Positions 53,480 to 61,399 of a stretch of 64,000 bases of DNA are shown in pieces (the first letter of the stretch is position 1; each line of letters begins with the position of its first letter). Both the position numbers and the translations under genes were made by a program. This stretch comes from an uncultured Muribaculaceae bacterium (GTDB lineage: Bacteria > Bacteroidota > Bacteroidia > Bacteroidales > Muribaculaceae). The notes beneath the pieces are model-generated. The model made no database searches. It was not told the origin of the DNA and saw nothing but the letters and a program-made list of their open reading frames with translations. The stretch is from positions 1-64,000 of the forward strand of contig CAJUOB010000011.1 in NCBI GenBank assembly GCA_910587915.1, given 5' to 3'.

Positions 53480-53521
53480 CAAAAAAAATGTTTCGCAGAC
53501 CTCAAAGCGCCTGCGAAACAT
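53480..53521 (-). terminator. Terminator of the channel-to-module gene cluster
   Basis: An 11-bp perfect stem (53521-53511 with 53498-53488) followed on the reverse strand by TTTTTTTT. It begins 2 nt after the ion channel stop and is about 40 nt before the tolC-type gene, insulating the two units. Confidence 0.9.
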
Positions 53522-53522
53522 C

Positions 53523-55232
53523 TCAATAACCTTCGTACCCTATGTTTTTCTCAAATAGCGTCGGATCGTCGGGGATAGTGCAACCCACTATAGTCTCGGA
53601 TATTATCGTAGCCAGAGCCTTGGCAAGAAGCATACGCCGCACATCCCACAGCACCTTGTTCCACTCTATGCGAAGTACCATATGGTTACTGTCGGAAGCC
53701 GTCTTTATCCGCCGTATGAACACACGTGGATTGCTCGTGGCATGATACCTCTGCGCGTCTGTTTTCAGTCCGAAATCAGCATCCATATCCTTCTCAAGAC
53801 GCTCGTAGAACCGGTTGAATGTATCCATATCGCGCACTAAATCGTGGTTGGCAAGCGTCGTATCCCCCTTTGGGCCCCCAAGACCTATATGGATATGGGT
53901 GTCGTACTCCGGTTCCAAAGCACCACTCGATATATTGAAAGTCACACTCCATGCACCCGGCCGGCTCAACAGGCTCTCCACGTCTGCCAGAAAATGGCGC
54001 CGTCCTTCCTCATCGCCCGAGTCCGACAATATATAATAAGAATTGTAGGGTGCACGCGCACCTATTTCACGGCTTACAAAATTAAAGCCGCCTATTTTGG
54101 CCAGATAGTATGCGAAAATACTGGTGCACGGATCGAGCAACCCCGATGGCGAGATGATTGTCATCCGAGAACCGCGGTCTATACAACAGCCATAGTCGGT
54201 GTTCACATACACATGCTCCACCGCAAGACGGTCCACAGGATTATACCTCGCCGGTATTGTAGCCGCCAGATTGATAAGCCTTAACGACGGATCTTCCTCG
54301 CAGGCCTCTATTATTTCATCCTGTTTCAGGCCCATACGAGCCTGAAGTTCCACCAATGTGCGATAAGGCAACACCACTTGATAACCGGTGGGCCGGTCGA
54401 GCTTACGTTCAAATGCATTGTGGATTTTAATACGGTTTTCCACAATGGTTTCACTACGGCGCTCGCCCTCTATAGCCTCGGTGAATCCCGCACCTATGAT
54501 ACCGGCCGGCACAGCCACTATAGCGATTCCGAGCACACCAACCACGCACGCGATGGCTCTGCCCCAGAAGGTAACCGGCGGAGTATCGGCAAAACCACCG
54601 GGATCGCCTATATACTGGGCAAATGCCCATGCCACCGACGCAAATCCGTTGTCATATACCTCGGGCTGGGCCTCATGCTCGAAAAAGAATAGCAAAAGGC
54701 TGAGTATAATGGTGATAATCAGCAGAAATTGAAGCGATATGAGCAATTCGTGCTTTTTCTCGCGCAGAGCATTGTTGAAAAGGTCGAACGACTTGCTGTA
54801 GCGCGTCAGACGTGCCAGACGAAGCACTCTGGTCATGCGCAGCACACGCAGTGCGGCAAAAGGAAGCGGAAAAAAGAATCCGAGAACAAACGGATAGGTC
54901 GACACCACATCGATGAATCCGTGAAATGTGAAGCAATAACGCAATCTTCCACGCCAACCCTGGAATCGGGCATCCACAAGCGGAGCCACCCATATGCGTG
55001 CCGATACTTCTATCAGAAAAAACACAAGACAGATACCATCCACCCACAGGAGTACCCGCCTCACCTCGGGAGCAAGATCGAAGGTCGACATGAAGATTTC
55101 GGCTGTGCTGAGCAGAATCATCGCCACGATCACCCAGTCGATGATATTATGCCACTGACGGGTATGGAGATTATCATCGAGCGCACGGGCAAGATTTTTC
55201 TTCAGGGTGTCAACCTTTTCAAAACGCGACAT
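53523..55232 (-). CDS. Voltage-gated-like ion channel with unusual filter and large C-terminal domain
   Basis: A 569-residue protein with six membrane helices in the first 260 residues. S4 carries regularly spaced arginines (LRMTRVLRLARLTRY), as in voltage sensors. Between S5 and S6 the pore loop reads FAQYIGDPGGFADTPPVTFWGR: the PxTxxGR ending fits potassium channels, but the filter TVGYGD is missing. The C-terminal 300 residues form a soluble domain that I do not recognise, with HIHIGLGG and ALEPEYD segments. It is the last gene of the reverse cluster. Ion selectivity is unknown. It may act as a depolarising effector or as a sensor (inference). Confidence 0.85.
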   Translation of the reverse strand: MSRFEKVDTLKKNLARALDDNLHTRQWHNIIDWVIVAMILLSTAEIFMSTFDLAPEVRRVLLWVDGICLVFFLIEVSARIWVAPLVDARFQGWRGRLRYCFTFHGFIDVVSTYPFVLGFFFPLPFAALRVLRMTRVLRLARLTRYSKSFDLFNNALREKKHELLISLQFLLIITIILSLLLFFFEHEAQPEVYDNGFASVAWAFAQYIGDPGGFADTPPVTFWGRAIACVVGVLGIAIVAVPAGIIGAGFTEAIEGERRSETIVENRIKIHNAFERKLDRPTGYQVVLPYRTLVELQARMGLKQDEIIEACEEDPSLRLINLAATIPARYNPVDRLAVEHVYVNTDYGCCIDRGSRMTIISPSGLLDPCTSIFAYYLAKIGGFNFVSREIGARAPYNSYYILSDSGDEEGRRHFLADVESLLSRPGAWSVTFNISSGALEPEYDTHIHIGLGGPKGDTTLANHDLVRDMDTFNRFYERLEKDMDADFGLKTDAQRYHATSNPRVFIRRIKTASDSNHMVLRIEWNKVLWDVRRMLLAKALATIISETIVGCTIPDDPTLFEKNIGYEGY

Positions 55233-55237
55233 ACCAC

Positions 55238-55408
55238 TCAGCGCTTTTTCTTTTTCCCTCCGAAAACGGCTCCGAGCACCATGGCCCCCACTTTCCGTTC
55301 AAGGCCCTGGCGTGTGGTCGGAATGCCGGTCTTACGCGCTATTCTCTGCTTTACTCCCGTAATTCCGACAGCCCGCTTCCACGAAAACGACAATCCGGGT
55401 ATCTTCAT
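55238..55408 (-). CDS. Small basic protein (56 aa)
   Basis: A short frame just upstream of the channel gene, ending 5 nt before its ATG. It encodes 56 residues beginning MKIPGLSFSWKRAVG and ending GGKKKKR, with many lysines and arginines throughout. No family recognised. The tight fit between genes of the same strand and two neighbouring short basic genes support it. Confidence 0.6.
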   Translation of the reverse strand: MKIPGLSFSWKRAVGITGVKQRIARKTGIPTTRQGLERKVGAMVLGAVFGGKKKKR

Positions 55409-55413
55409 ATCTA

Positions 55414-55656
55414 CTATTTCATGTTTTTTAATTCGCGCTGAAGTGTCTCTATACGCCGCTTATATCCTTCTATAGCGCGGTCGTGCCGTGCCGCAACGTC
55501 GATTTTGTCTTTTCGATAACCGGCTTTTGTCGATGGTGATGTCGCCGACTTTATGCTGGCGGCAATGCGGGCATTGTCCTTTTTCTTCTGCTCGCGCTCG
55601 CGTGCTATACTCGCACGAAGGTCAATTATTGTCTTTTTTATACTCTCCTTACTCAT
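55414..55656 (-). CDS. Small basic coiled-coil protein
   Basis: An 80-residue protein starting MSKESIKKTIIDLRASI, almost all charged helix; heptad-like leucines near the end (RRIETLQRELKNM). The start overlaps the stop of the upstream nuclease-like gene as ATGA, which is why I prefer it to a longer frame. Contains SPSTKAGYRKDK in the middle. It might bind nucleic acid or an acidic partner. Function unknown. Confidence 0.7.
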   Translation of the reverse strand: MSKESIKKTIIDLRASIAREREQKKKDNARIAASIKSATSPSTKAGYRKDKIDVAARHDRAIEGYKRRIETLQRELKNMK

Positions 55657-56345
55657 ATTACAATTATTAAAGAGTGAAATATTTCCGCGTCCATCGTATG
55701 CGTCTGCCACTGCACAGAGTAGTCATGGTCAAGCAAGAAGTCGGGCCGCCCGACAGTAGTCCGTGTAGCACGCAGCCATGACCGTTCACGTCCGTGGTAA
55801 CCTTCAGCCATAGAAAACCGTATATTGTTGCTGCTGGCACGCCCTTTGGCAAGATAAGCCCCATCGTTGGTCAGAAAAAGAGCCACACCTCCGGCCACAT
55901 TGCCGAAACGTCTTTTCACTAATTCCAGACGGCGAACATCTTTCCAGAAATCATAACGGCCAAGATCGGGAGCCGAATGAGTCTTGGTGATGTGGAAGCG
56001 ACGGTCTATCTCCTCGCCGAAACGAATCGGACATCTCGCCACCTCTTTGGTCTTGTATTTAAGTTCCACCGGCACATACTGCCCCTGGCGACTCACCACA
56101 ATATCGAGTTTCAGCTCGCTGTCCCACACATAGCCCGGCACAATGTCCTTAGGCACATAGTACTCCAACTCCACGCCGCTGTATTTCCCCGACTCCAACA
56201 GATAGGACGCCAGATGCATCTGCATGTCGCGCTCATTATAGAGCAGACGACCAACAGTCGATAGCCATGCGGCCACATCGGCAGCCACAAGCTCAGTCAA
56301 TTCGCCTCGCATAGAAAATTTGACCGTCGCATGCGCCGATATCAC
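55653..56345 (-). CDS. PD-(D/E)XK-like nuclease-fold protein
   Basis: A 230-residue protein. Residues about 70-105 show the core pattern of PD-(D/E)XK enzymes: LKLDIVVSRQGQYVPVELKYK, i.e. an aspartate, then ExK after a strand; an upstream glutamate in helix ERDMQMHLASYLLE could complete the site. The rest is mixed helix and strand without known domains. It may be a nuclease or an inactive relative. Coupled to the small coiled-coil gene downstream (ATGA). Its presence in this cluster hints at a defence role, but no other restriction or Cas genes are near. Confidence 0.65.
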   Translation of the reverse strand: MISAHATVKFSMRGELTELVAADVAAWLSTVGRLLYNERDMQMHLASYLLESGKYSGVELEYYVPKDIVPGYVWDSELKLDIVVSRQGQYVPVELKYKTKEVARCPIRFGEEIDRRFHITKTHSAPDLGRYDFWKDVRRLELVKRRFGNVAGGVALFLTNDGAYLAKGRASSNNIRFSMAEGYHGRERSWLRATRTTVGRPDFLLDHDYSVQWQTHTMDAEIFHSLIIVI

Positions 56346-56364
56346 ACACGACGATCATATAAAG

Positions 56365-56676
56365 TTATTCCTTACCGGCCGCTGCAAGGGTTATATCGTT
56401 GTCCGACAGCTTTGTGTCGGCCGGATTAGCCACCTGTACACCGATACCGTACATCTCGGTAATCTTCTTCTCGAAATTACCCACACGGAGATTGGAGCCA
56501 AAAGTAGCCTCGCCGCCCTTTGCTCCGGCCATCAGCGAGCCAAGCGTTGCTTCATCGTCGGCCTTGGCCTTGCATGCCGGGGTTGTGTACACGCGCAGAG
56601 TTGCACCAAATGCTTTCTTGAAGTTAGCCTTGAGGGTCTTCACCTTCATACGGCTGTCAATACGAAGATCTGCCAT
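56365..56676 (-). CDS. Hypothetical small protein
   Basis: A 103-residue soluble protein that begins MADLRIDSRMKVKTLKANF and has a glycine/alanine-rich middle and an acidic end. No signal peptide, membrane helix or catalytic motif. It resembles proteins I associate with Bacteroidales clusters of this type, but I cannot name a family. Between the small membrane protein and the nuclease-like gene. Confidence 0.7.
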   Translation of the reverse strand: MADLRIDSRMKVKTLKANFKKAFGATLRVYTTPACKAKADDEATLGSLMAGAKGGEATFGSNLRVGNFEKKITEMYGIGVQVANPADTKLSDNDITLAAAGKE

Positions 56677-56730
56677 AATAGATTTTAATATTTTAAAAAT
56701 TTGAAAATGCTAAAAGTGCCGTGCCTCACT

Positions 56731-56982
56731 CTAAAAGAACAACTCGAGTATCCACATGAAACAAGTCACCACAAGTGCCAGCGACAGAATTCCTATACCC
56801 ATACCAATCGAGCCGGTACAGAACATGATGATGGCTACGACAACCGCAATCAGCCACACCCATGCACGCCACGACGTAAGCAGTCGCGCCAATTGACGCC
56901 CTGCGGATGTCTTTATCGAATCTGTTTCTTTTTGGAATGTATCCGAAAAAGCTTTTCCAAAAGAGCCCTGATTATTTTCCAT
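56731..56982 (-). CDS. Small membrane protein with two helices
   Basis: An 83-residue protein. An N-terminal soluble stretch of about 38 residues is followed by two hydrophobic helices (about 40-56 and 60-82; WVWLIAVVVAIIMFCTG). No family recognised. Within the reverse cluster, after the OmpA-domain gene. Confidence 0.7.
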   Translation of the reverse strand: MENNQGSFGKAFSDTFQKETDSIKTSAGRQLARLLTSWRAWVWLIAVVVAIIMFCTGSIGMGIGILSLALVVTCFMWILELFF

Positions 56983-57031
56983 ATTGATTGATAATTATTT
57001 TGAGTGTTTGGTTTAAAACCAAACCACACCG

Positions 57032-57940
57032 TTACAGAATCTCGAATTCTGTGCGGCGGTTCGCCTCAGCATTATCGGCATCTATAGGCTCGCTCGACCC
57101 CTTGCCTATGGCTGTGAGACGCGACGCATCGATACCTTCTTTCTCAACCAGAAAAGTCACAGCAGCCTGAGCACGCTGTTCCGAAAGCACCATGTTTGCA
57201 GCAGGGTCGCCCTCCGCCGAAGTATGGCCTTCGATCGAAAGCTTGAGCTCAGGATTCTGACGCAGCACCTTGGCAAGATCGTGAAGAGCGAGCTTGGCAT
57301 CATCATTGAGCTCGGCTTTACCCTGCTCGAACTGTGCTGCGTTGAAGCTACGCTCTATATCCTCGATCTGCTGCACATACACCGTATCAACTATCACACG
57401 CTCCACTATCTTTTCTTCCACAACCACTTCTTTATCGCGCGGGAAGAAGAACGCTGCCACGATTCCGAGCACTATCACTCCAAGAATGAGCCATGCCCAC
57501 CAGGGAAAGCCCTTTTTGGCGGCTGCTGGCACCGGAGGCACATATCCGTTTAGATACTCCAGGCGGTAGCCGCCTTTCTGACCGGGATGTGCCGTTTTCT
57601 CGAACTCGGCTATCTCCACATCGTAGAGGGCGCCCTGCTCCACCATTCGCTCGAACGACGGTTTCGACCACACCTGGCTCAAAGCCACCTGCGACCCGTC
57701 GGCAAGTACAATCACCTCGTCGGGTTTGGCGAAGTAGAGACTCATTTTAGTATTGAATTTCTCTGCCTCGGCTACCGGGAGAAAAAGTTCCTTGACACCA
57801 CTATCGGGGCAAAGGCTATTCGGGAACGCCTTGCGCAGGTCATCGAGAGTGGCATGCGGATACATCACCACATAGGCATGGACTATGCCAAGCGCCGTAC
57901 GGTTCTGTGCTTTACCGTATACTCGAACTTTACTCGCCAT
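57032..57940 (-). CDS. OmpA-domain protein with a novel cytosolic N-terminus
   Basis: A 302-residue protein with a C-terminal OmpA-type peptidoglycan-binding domain (about 200-302; LSIEGHTSAEGDPAANMVLS, LTAIGKGSSEPI, NRRTEFEIL). One membrane helix lies at about 146-166. The N-terminal 140 residues have no signal peptide and would be cytosolic; they contain two stretches, MYPHATLDDLRKAFPNS and DEVIVLADGSQVALSQVW, and I do not recognise them. So it ties a cytosolic module to the cell wall through the inner membrane, like MotB-type proteins. The next gene is 2 nt away. Confidence 0.87.
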   Translation of the reverse strand: MASKVRVYGKAQNRTALGIVHAYVVMYPHATLDDLRKAFPNSLCPDSGVKELFLPVAEAEKFNTKMSLYFAKPDEVIVLADGSQVALSQVWSKPSFERMVEQGALYDVEIAEFEKTAHPGQKGGYRLEYLNGYVPPVPAAAKKGFPWWAWLILGVIVLGIVAAFFFPRDKEVVVEEKIVERVIVDTVYVQQIEDIERSFNAAQFEQGKAELNDDAKLALHDLAKVLRQNPELKLSIEGHTSAEGDPAANMVLSEQRAQAAVTFLVEKEGIDASRLTAIGKGSSEPIDADNAEANRRTEFEIL

Positions 57941-57942
57941 AA

Positions 57943-58371
57943 TCAGTCCTCGGTATCTTGTTCGTAAGAGATTTCAAGCTCCGGCTCGTGCTTCACCAGG
58001 TCGCAGAGCATGAGAACCGCATTCTCTCGGTCGATATCGAGCGCTTCGGCAAAAGCCATAAGATTGTATATCTCGCCCGAGGTGAGCACTCCATCGCACA
58101 GTGCCATTTGCATGAGCGACTGGTAAACTTCCCCTACCTCTTCGGAATCTACCTTAGCGGCATGCTTCACAGCATATTCAGTGGCAGCATCTGCGCTGAG
58201 ATGCTGCACCTCGGTTACCGCAGCAGTGATATATTTCCGGAAATCCGATGCGGATATTTCGAGTGCCTCGGCGATTTCATCGCATGTCACGCGTTCAGCC
58301 TCCGTAAAATCACCGTCGGCCCATATCACGGTAGCAAGCAGAGAGGCTATGGTATTTGGTTGTGTTTTCAT
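57943..58371 (-). CDS. TerB-like protein
   Basis: A 142-residue helical, acidic protein resembling the TerB/tellurite-resistance fold: IASLLATVIWADGDFTEAER and later LMQMALCDGVLTSGEIYNLM, each with acidic residues (DGD/DG) that bind metal in the family. TerB proteins occur in stress and phage-defence networks at the membrane. It is adjacent to the OmpA-domain gene (2 nt). Confidence 0.75.
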   Translation of the reverse strand: MKTQPNTIASLLATVIWADGDFTEAERVTCDEIAEALEISASDFRKYITAAVTEVQHLSADAATEYAVKHAAKVDSEEVGEVYQSLMQMALCDGVLTSGEIYNLMAFAEALDIDRENAVLMLCDLVKHEPELEISYEQDTED

Positions 58372-58383
58372 TTCTGTATTGTG

Positions 58384-58641
58384 TTATTTGAAGAGACGTT
58401 TCAAGCGGTTGGAGAGAGAGTTCTGCGCCTTGCGTGCTTTGGCCATGCGCTCGCAAACAGCCTTACCCTCCTTGGTGCGCTTGTCCACTTTGCCACTCTT
58501 GGTTTTCTTCAGAACCGACTGTTTTGGTTTCGCCTTGCTGCCTGCTTTGGCGGCGCGGGCCTTGGCAAGACGCTCCTTAAGTTCCTTGTACTCTTTGGTG
58601 CGTTTGTCCATTTTGCCCGCAGCTGTTGTTTTCACTGCCAT
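58384..58641 (-). CDS. Small basic protein with an internal duplication
   Basis: An 85-residue, lysine-rich protein in which one motif occurs twice: GKMDKRTKEYKELKERLAK and GKVDKRTKEGKAVCERMAK. Helical, no hydrophobic segment. No known family; it might bind nucleic acid or an acidic partner. Lies 12 nt before the TerB-like gene. Confidence 0.75.
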   Translation of the reverse strand: MAVKTTAAGKMDKRTKEYKELKERLAKARAAKAGSKAKPKQSVLKKTKSGKVDKRTKEGKAVCERMAKARKAQNSLSNRLKRLFK

Positions 58642-58701
58642 TGGTTATTTTCGTATTATAGTTAATCAAGTCATTGAATTAGAGCAGTAGCACCCGGTAG
58701 A

Positions 58702-59481
58702 TCAGAACTTTATATTCTTGTTCGTGGGTTTGATACTGCCAAGAGATCCGTCCGCCGCCAATACATATCCGCCCAGCAATGTCGGCAATGTCTGATCGGG
58801 ATTATATTTTGCACGCAAACGGGCCAGAAAGGTTTCGATAGATTCTTCCGGATTCGGCTCCATCGGTTCGCCAATGCTGATAAGAACGTCTTTAAGAAGC
58901 TTCCTATAATTATGGCTATTGCGATTGGCGCTACTTGCTCCACTGTAAGTCAGTATACGTCCGGTAGATGTCTTGAAATATGAAGTAATTGTATACCCAT
59001 AATTCGAGGTCACCACCTTGTGCGCCACTATAGTCTCGCGCTTTTTATCACCGCTTGGCGCACCGGTATTGACCATTTGCTCAAGTTTTTCGAGCCGTGC
59101 CTCAAGTGCCGCGAAACGCTCCAATATTTCTTTCATTTCTTCTTCTGAAAATTGAACTTCGTTTTCCTCCGACGGAGTTTTTGAAATTGTTCCACCATCC
59201 GCATCTGCAACCACCGGCGCTGATTCCGACTTTCTCGGCTTCTCGACAACCGGCTCCTCGACCGATATGGCAACTTCATTATTATTTATATGGTCCACAA
59301 GCTTCGAACCTAAAGACTGGGTGTTCCACTTAGGATCGATATCGAAGCCGACTTTTTCTGCAACCTCGCGCAATGAGGCCATCGATTTAGGCTGCACCTC
59401 ACCGGCTTTAAGCACTGTAATCCGGCTTTTGTCATCGACTAATATCTCATAATCGCCCAGACGAGCCGATTTTTTTACCAT
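58702..59481 (-). CDS. Hypothetical protein with one GSKLVDxIN module
   Basis: A 259-residue protein. Residues about 7-67 form one copy of a module seen twice in the next gene (LGDYEILVDDKSRITVL ... SLREVAEKVGFDIDPKWNTQ, GSKLVDHIN). A coiled coil with acidic residues follows (about 108-140; EEEMKEILERFAALEARLEK) and a C-terminal domain with SNYGYTITSYF and ILTYSGASSANR. No membrane helix. It lies 3 nt after the two-module gene. Function unknown. Confidence 0.72.
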   Translation of the reverse strand: MVKKSARLGDYEILVDDKSRITVLKAGEVQPKSMASLREVAEKVGFDIDPKWNTQSLGSKLVDHINNNEVAISVEEPVVEKPRKSESAPVVADADGGTISKTPSEENEVQFSEEEMKEILERFAALEARLEKLEQMVNTGAPSGDKKRETIVAHKVVTSNYGYTITSYFKTSTGRILTYSGASSANRNSHNYRKLLKDVLISIGEPMEPNPEESIETFLARLRAKYNPDQTLPTLLGGYVLAADGSLGSIKPTNKNIKF

Positions 59482-59484
59482 ATA

Positions 59485-59871
59485 TTACTTACTGGCGTTG
59501 ATGAAGTCTACAAGTTTCGAACCGTTCTGACGTGTATTCGATTTTTCGTTGAGCTCAAAGCCGGTCTCAGCAGCGATTTCGCGAATGGCTTCCATTGTAT
59601 TGGCATACGTACGATAGCTTTCTATTGCTCCGGAGTCGCGCTTCACTATGGTGTATTCACCGATTTCAGCCATATCACCATCACCGAATTCCTTGATTAG
59701 TTTGCTCCCGAACTGGCGTGTTGTCCAGTTGGTATCGTACTCGAAGTTCTGCGCCTCGGCACACTCGCGGAGAGAGCCTTTCACATTATCGTAGATCTTG
59801 CATACACGCACTGTGCCTGAATCTTCTACTGTGATGATATATTCACCTGATATTGCAGATTTTTTTGCCAT
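59485..59871 (-). CDS. Hypothetical protein with two GSKLVDxIN modules
   Basis: A 128-residue protein made of two tandem copies of an approximately 55-residue module: residues about 7-65 (SGEYIITVEDSGTVRVCKI ... NWTTRQFGSKLIKEF) and 70-126 (IGEYTIVKRDSGAIESYRTY ... NTRQNGSKLVDFIN). Start chosen at MAKKSAI, where the module begins and which lies 34 nt after a -7 box; a longer frame would cross that region. First gene of the cluster. The module seems to be a small protein-binding fold; I cannot name it. Confidence 0.72.
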   Translation of the reverse strand: MAKKSAISGEYIITVEDSGTVRVCKIYDNVKGSLRECAEAQNFEYDTNWTTRQFGSKLIKEFGDGDMAEIGEYTIVKRDSGAIESYRTYANTMEAIREIAAETGFELNEKSNTRQNGSKLVDFINASK

Positions 59872-59905
59872 AGTTTTTAGTATTAGTATTGATTTTTGTT
59901 GTTTT

Positions 59906-59914
59906 GCAAATTTA
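59906..59914 (-). promoter_or_regulatory. -7 promoter element of the reverse cluster
   Basis: TAAATTTGC on the reverse strand, 34 nt upstream of the first module gene. No clear TTTG at the usual distance. Confidence 0.45.
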
Positions 59915-59998
59915 TTTATTTCATGACTGGCAGACGCTTTTTCCACGTACCGCATAATCGCACACTATGTCATGAAAAATAAAACGGAGTGTACGATT

Positions 59999-60247
59999 TT
60001 ACCGTACACTCCGCGTCGTATCATCCTCTGTATCTGTTATTTCAATGCTACTACTCAAGTCCTTGAAGAAATCATGGTTCAGAATCATCGACAGTCGCCA
60101 GAGCAACTCACTGTCTATCGACGACCGGCTGAATATGTCGTAGATATTCCCTCGGCGACAATGCAACTGCCCGGCAAGCCATACCACCGTACAACCGCGG
60201 GGCTGCTTGTCGAATACTTCTTTTATTCTATTACCGATATGTAGCAT
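59999..60247 (-). CDS. Small HTH (XRE-like) regulator
   Basis: An 82-residue protein with a helix-turn-helix pattern of the Cro/CI type: IGNRIKEVFDKQ, VVWLAGQLHCRRGNIYDIFSRSSIDSEL and LLWRLSMILNHDFF. Length and layout resemble small XRE regulators of Bacteroidales. It lies 127 nt upstream of the module/TerB/channel cluster in the same direction and may regulate it (inference). Confidence 0.72.
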   Translation of the reverse strand: MLHIGNRIKEVFDKQPRGCTVVWLAGQLHCRRGNIYDIFSRSSIDSELLWRLSMILNHDFFKDLSSSIEITDTEDDTTRSVR

Positions 60248-60749
60248 GGAACGAGGCGATGGCTTCAGTCAACATGTAGATTCCCGGAAGGCATGAAATA
60301 CGACACAGACTCCCCTCAGTTAAAAGGGTCTCTGGGGTAATTTCAGGTGTTTCGAAGATTTGTTTTTTCTTCCGGGCTAACTCAGGGTTAAATTCTACAA
60401 ATAATGTTGATCTGATGCCTCTATGGCCTCAAATGACTGTCTGGCAAAAAATCACTGCCGTTGAATTCCGTACCGTAATCATATACTTCGGTTGCCGATC
60501 AGGCTATTCCATCGCCAGAGAGTCGCTCGACTCCCTTTTCCCGAAATATACCACGAATTCCAAACTTGTATGCTGTGACTGACGATATGCGTTTTCGATG
60601 CAAATATAATACACAATTGTTTTAATAACGATATTCTATTTTCTTAAAATATGTTAATAGAATCGTAAGTCACGCATTTTCCGCACCATACATTTTCATG
60701 CATCGAACAAAAAATTTTCCGTAATTTTGCACCCCGAATAGAATACGAC
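60248..60749. other. Gap without a recognisable gene
   Basis: About 500 bases with no frame that I can support on either strand. A TATATTTGC box on the reverse strand at 60608-60600 could be a -7 element for the HTH gene but has a poor -33. I see no clear remnant of a known element here. Confidence 0.4.
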
Positions 60750-60752
60750 TTA

Positions 60753-61280
60753 GAGTATGTTTGGATTTAAATCAAATTAAACATTATAAGGCATAACAAA
60801 CCCTCGATCAGAGTGTTTGTAGAAGCAAATGGCTATGACGCAAATAAAAAGGTGAAAGGAATAAGCGCACGATTTCTGTTGAACGTAACGGTTTCATTCT
60901 TGGTCGGGCGGTAAGCAGTGCCGAAATACGCGATTCCCATTTGGCTTCGCCTGTTTGCGAACAAGTTTCCAATGCATGGCCGTCTGTCTGTAAAGGCCTT
61001 GTTGATAGAGGCTATCGAGGTAAGGTCGTTGATGATATCAAAAGAGATTTCAACATTGATATTGAAGTCTGCTCTACCCCGAACGGAGCCATCGGGTTTA
61101 CACCTAAGCCGATCAGATGGGTCGTGGAGAGGACCTTCGCCTGGCTCAACGGTTTCCGAAGACTCACAAGGAACTATGAAAGTTCCAATGAATCTGCTGA
61201 AGAATTCATTAATTTCGCAACTATTAAACTTCTGCTTTATCATGTTCAAGGTTAAAAACTATTTAAATCCAAACACACTC
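60753..61280 (+). mobile_element. Internally deleted IS5-family element (IS1031/IS427-like)
   Basis: Left end GAGTATGTTTGGATTTAAAT and right end, its inverse with one mismatch (19 of 20), frame 528 bases. TTA is duplicated on both sides (60750-60752 and 61281-61283), as with the TNA target of such elements. Full-length relatives are roughly 850-930 bp, so the middle or 5' part of the transposase gene is lost. The element is probably immobile by itself but could move in trans, as it has both ends. Confidence 0.85.
60801..61255 (+). pseudogene. Transposase remnant, IS5 family
   Basis: Only the C-terminal part of the DDE transposase remains. The first frame reads VEANGYDANKKVKG (to about 60860) and then the reading continues in another frame from AAT at 60860 (NKRTISVERNGFILGRAVS), so a one-base loss has broken it. 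The following LADRGYRGKV-like segment is GLVDRGYRGKVVDD, and WVVERTFAWLNGFRRLTRNY holds the conserved glutamate of the catalytic triad. The N-terminal half is missing. Not functional. Confidence 0.85.
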
Positions 61281-61399
61281 TTAATATGCCGCCTGCTAGG
61301 TCCTGGAAATATCAGCAACATAGGTTTTGAGAAAATATGCTGTAAAACATATTACGGGAATTCAGATTATTGACAATAATCAGTAAATTCGCAGGAGAT

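Noticed and set aside
59972..60244. Forward gene of 90 codons
   Set aside because: It is opposite the small HTH protein, which has a convincing helix-turn-helix pattern; the forward product has none.
60833..61249. Reverse-strand gene of 138 codons
   Set aside because: It is opposite the IS5 transposase remnant, whose forward frame has family motifs and whose terminal repeats frame it.
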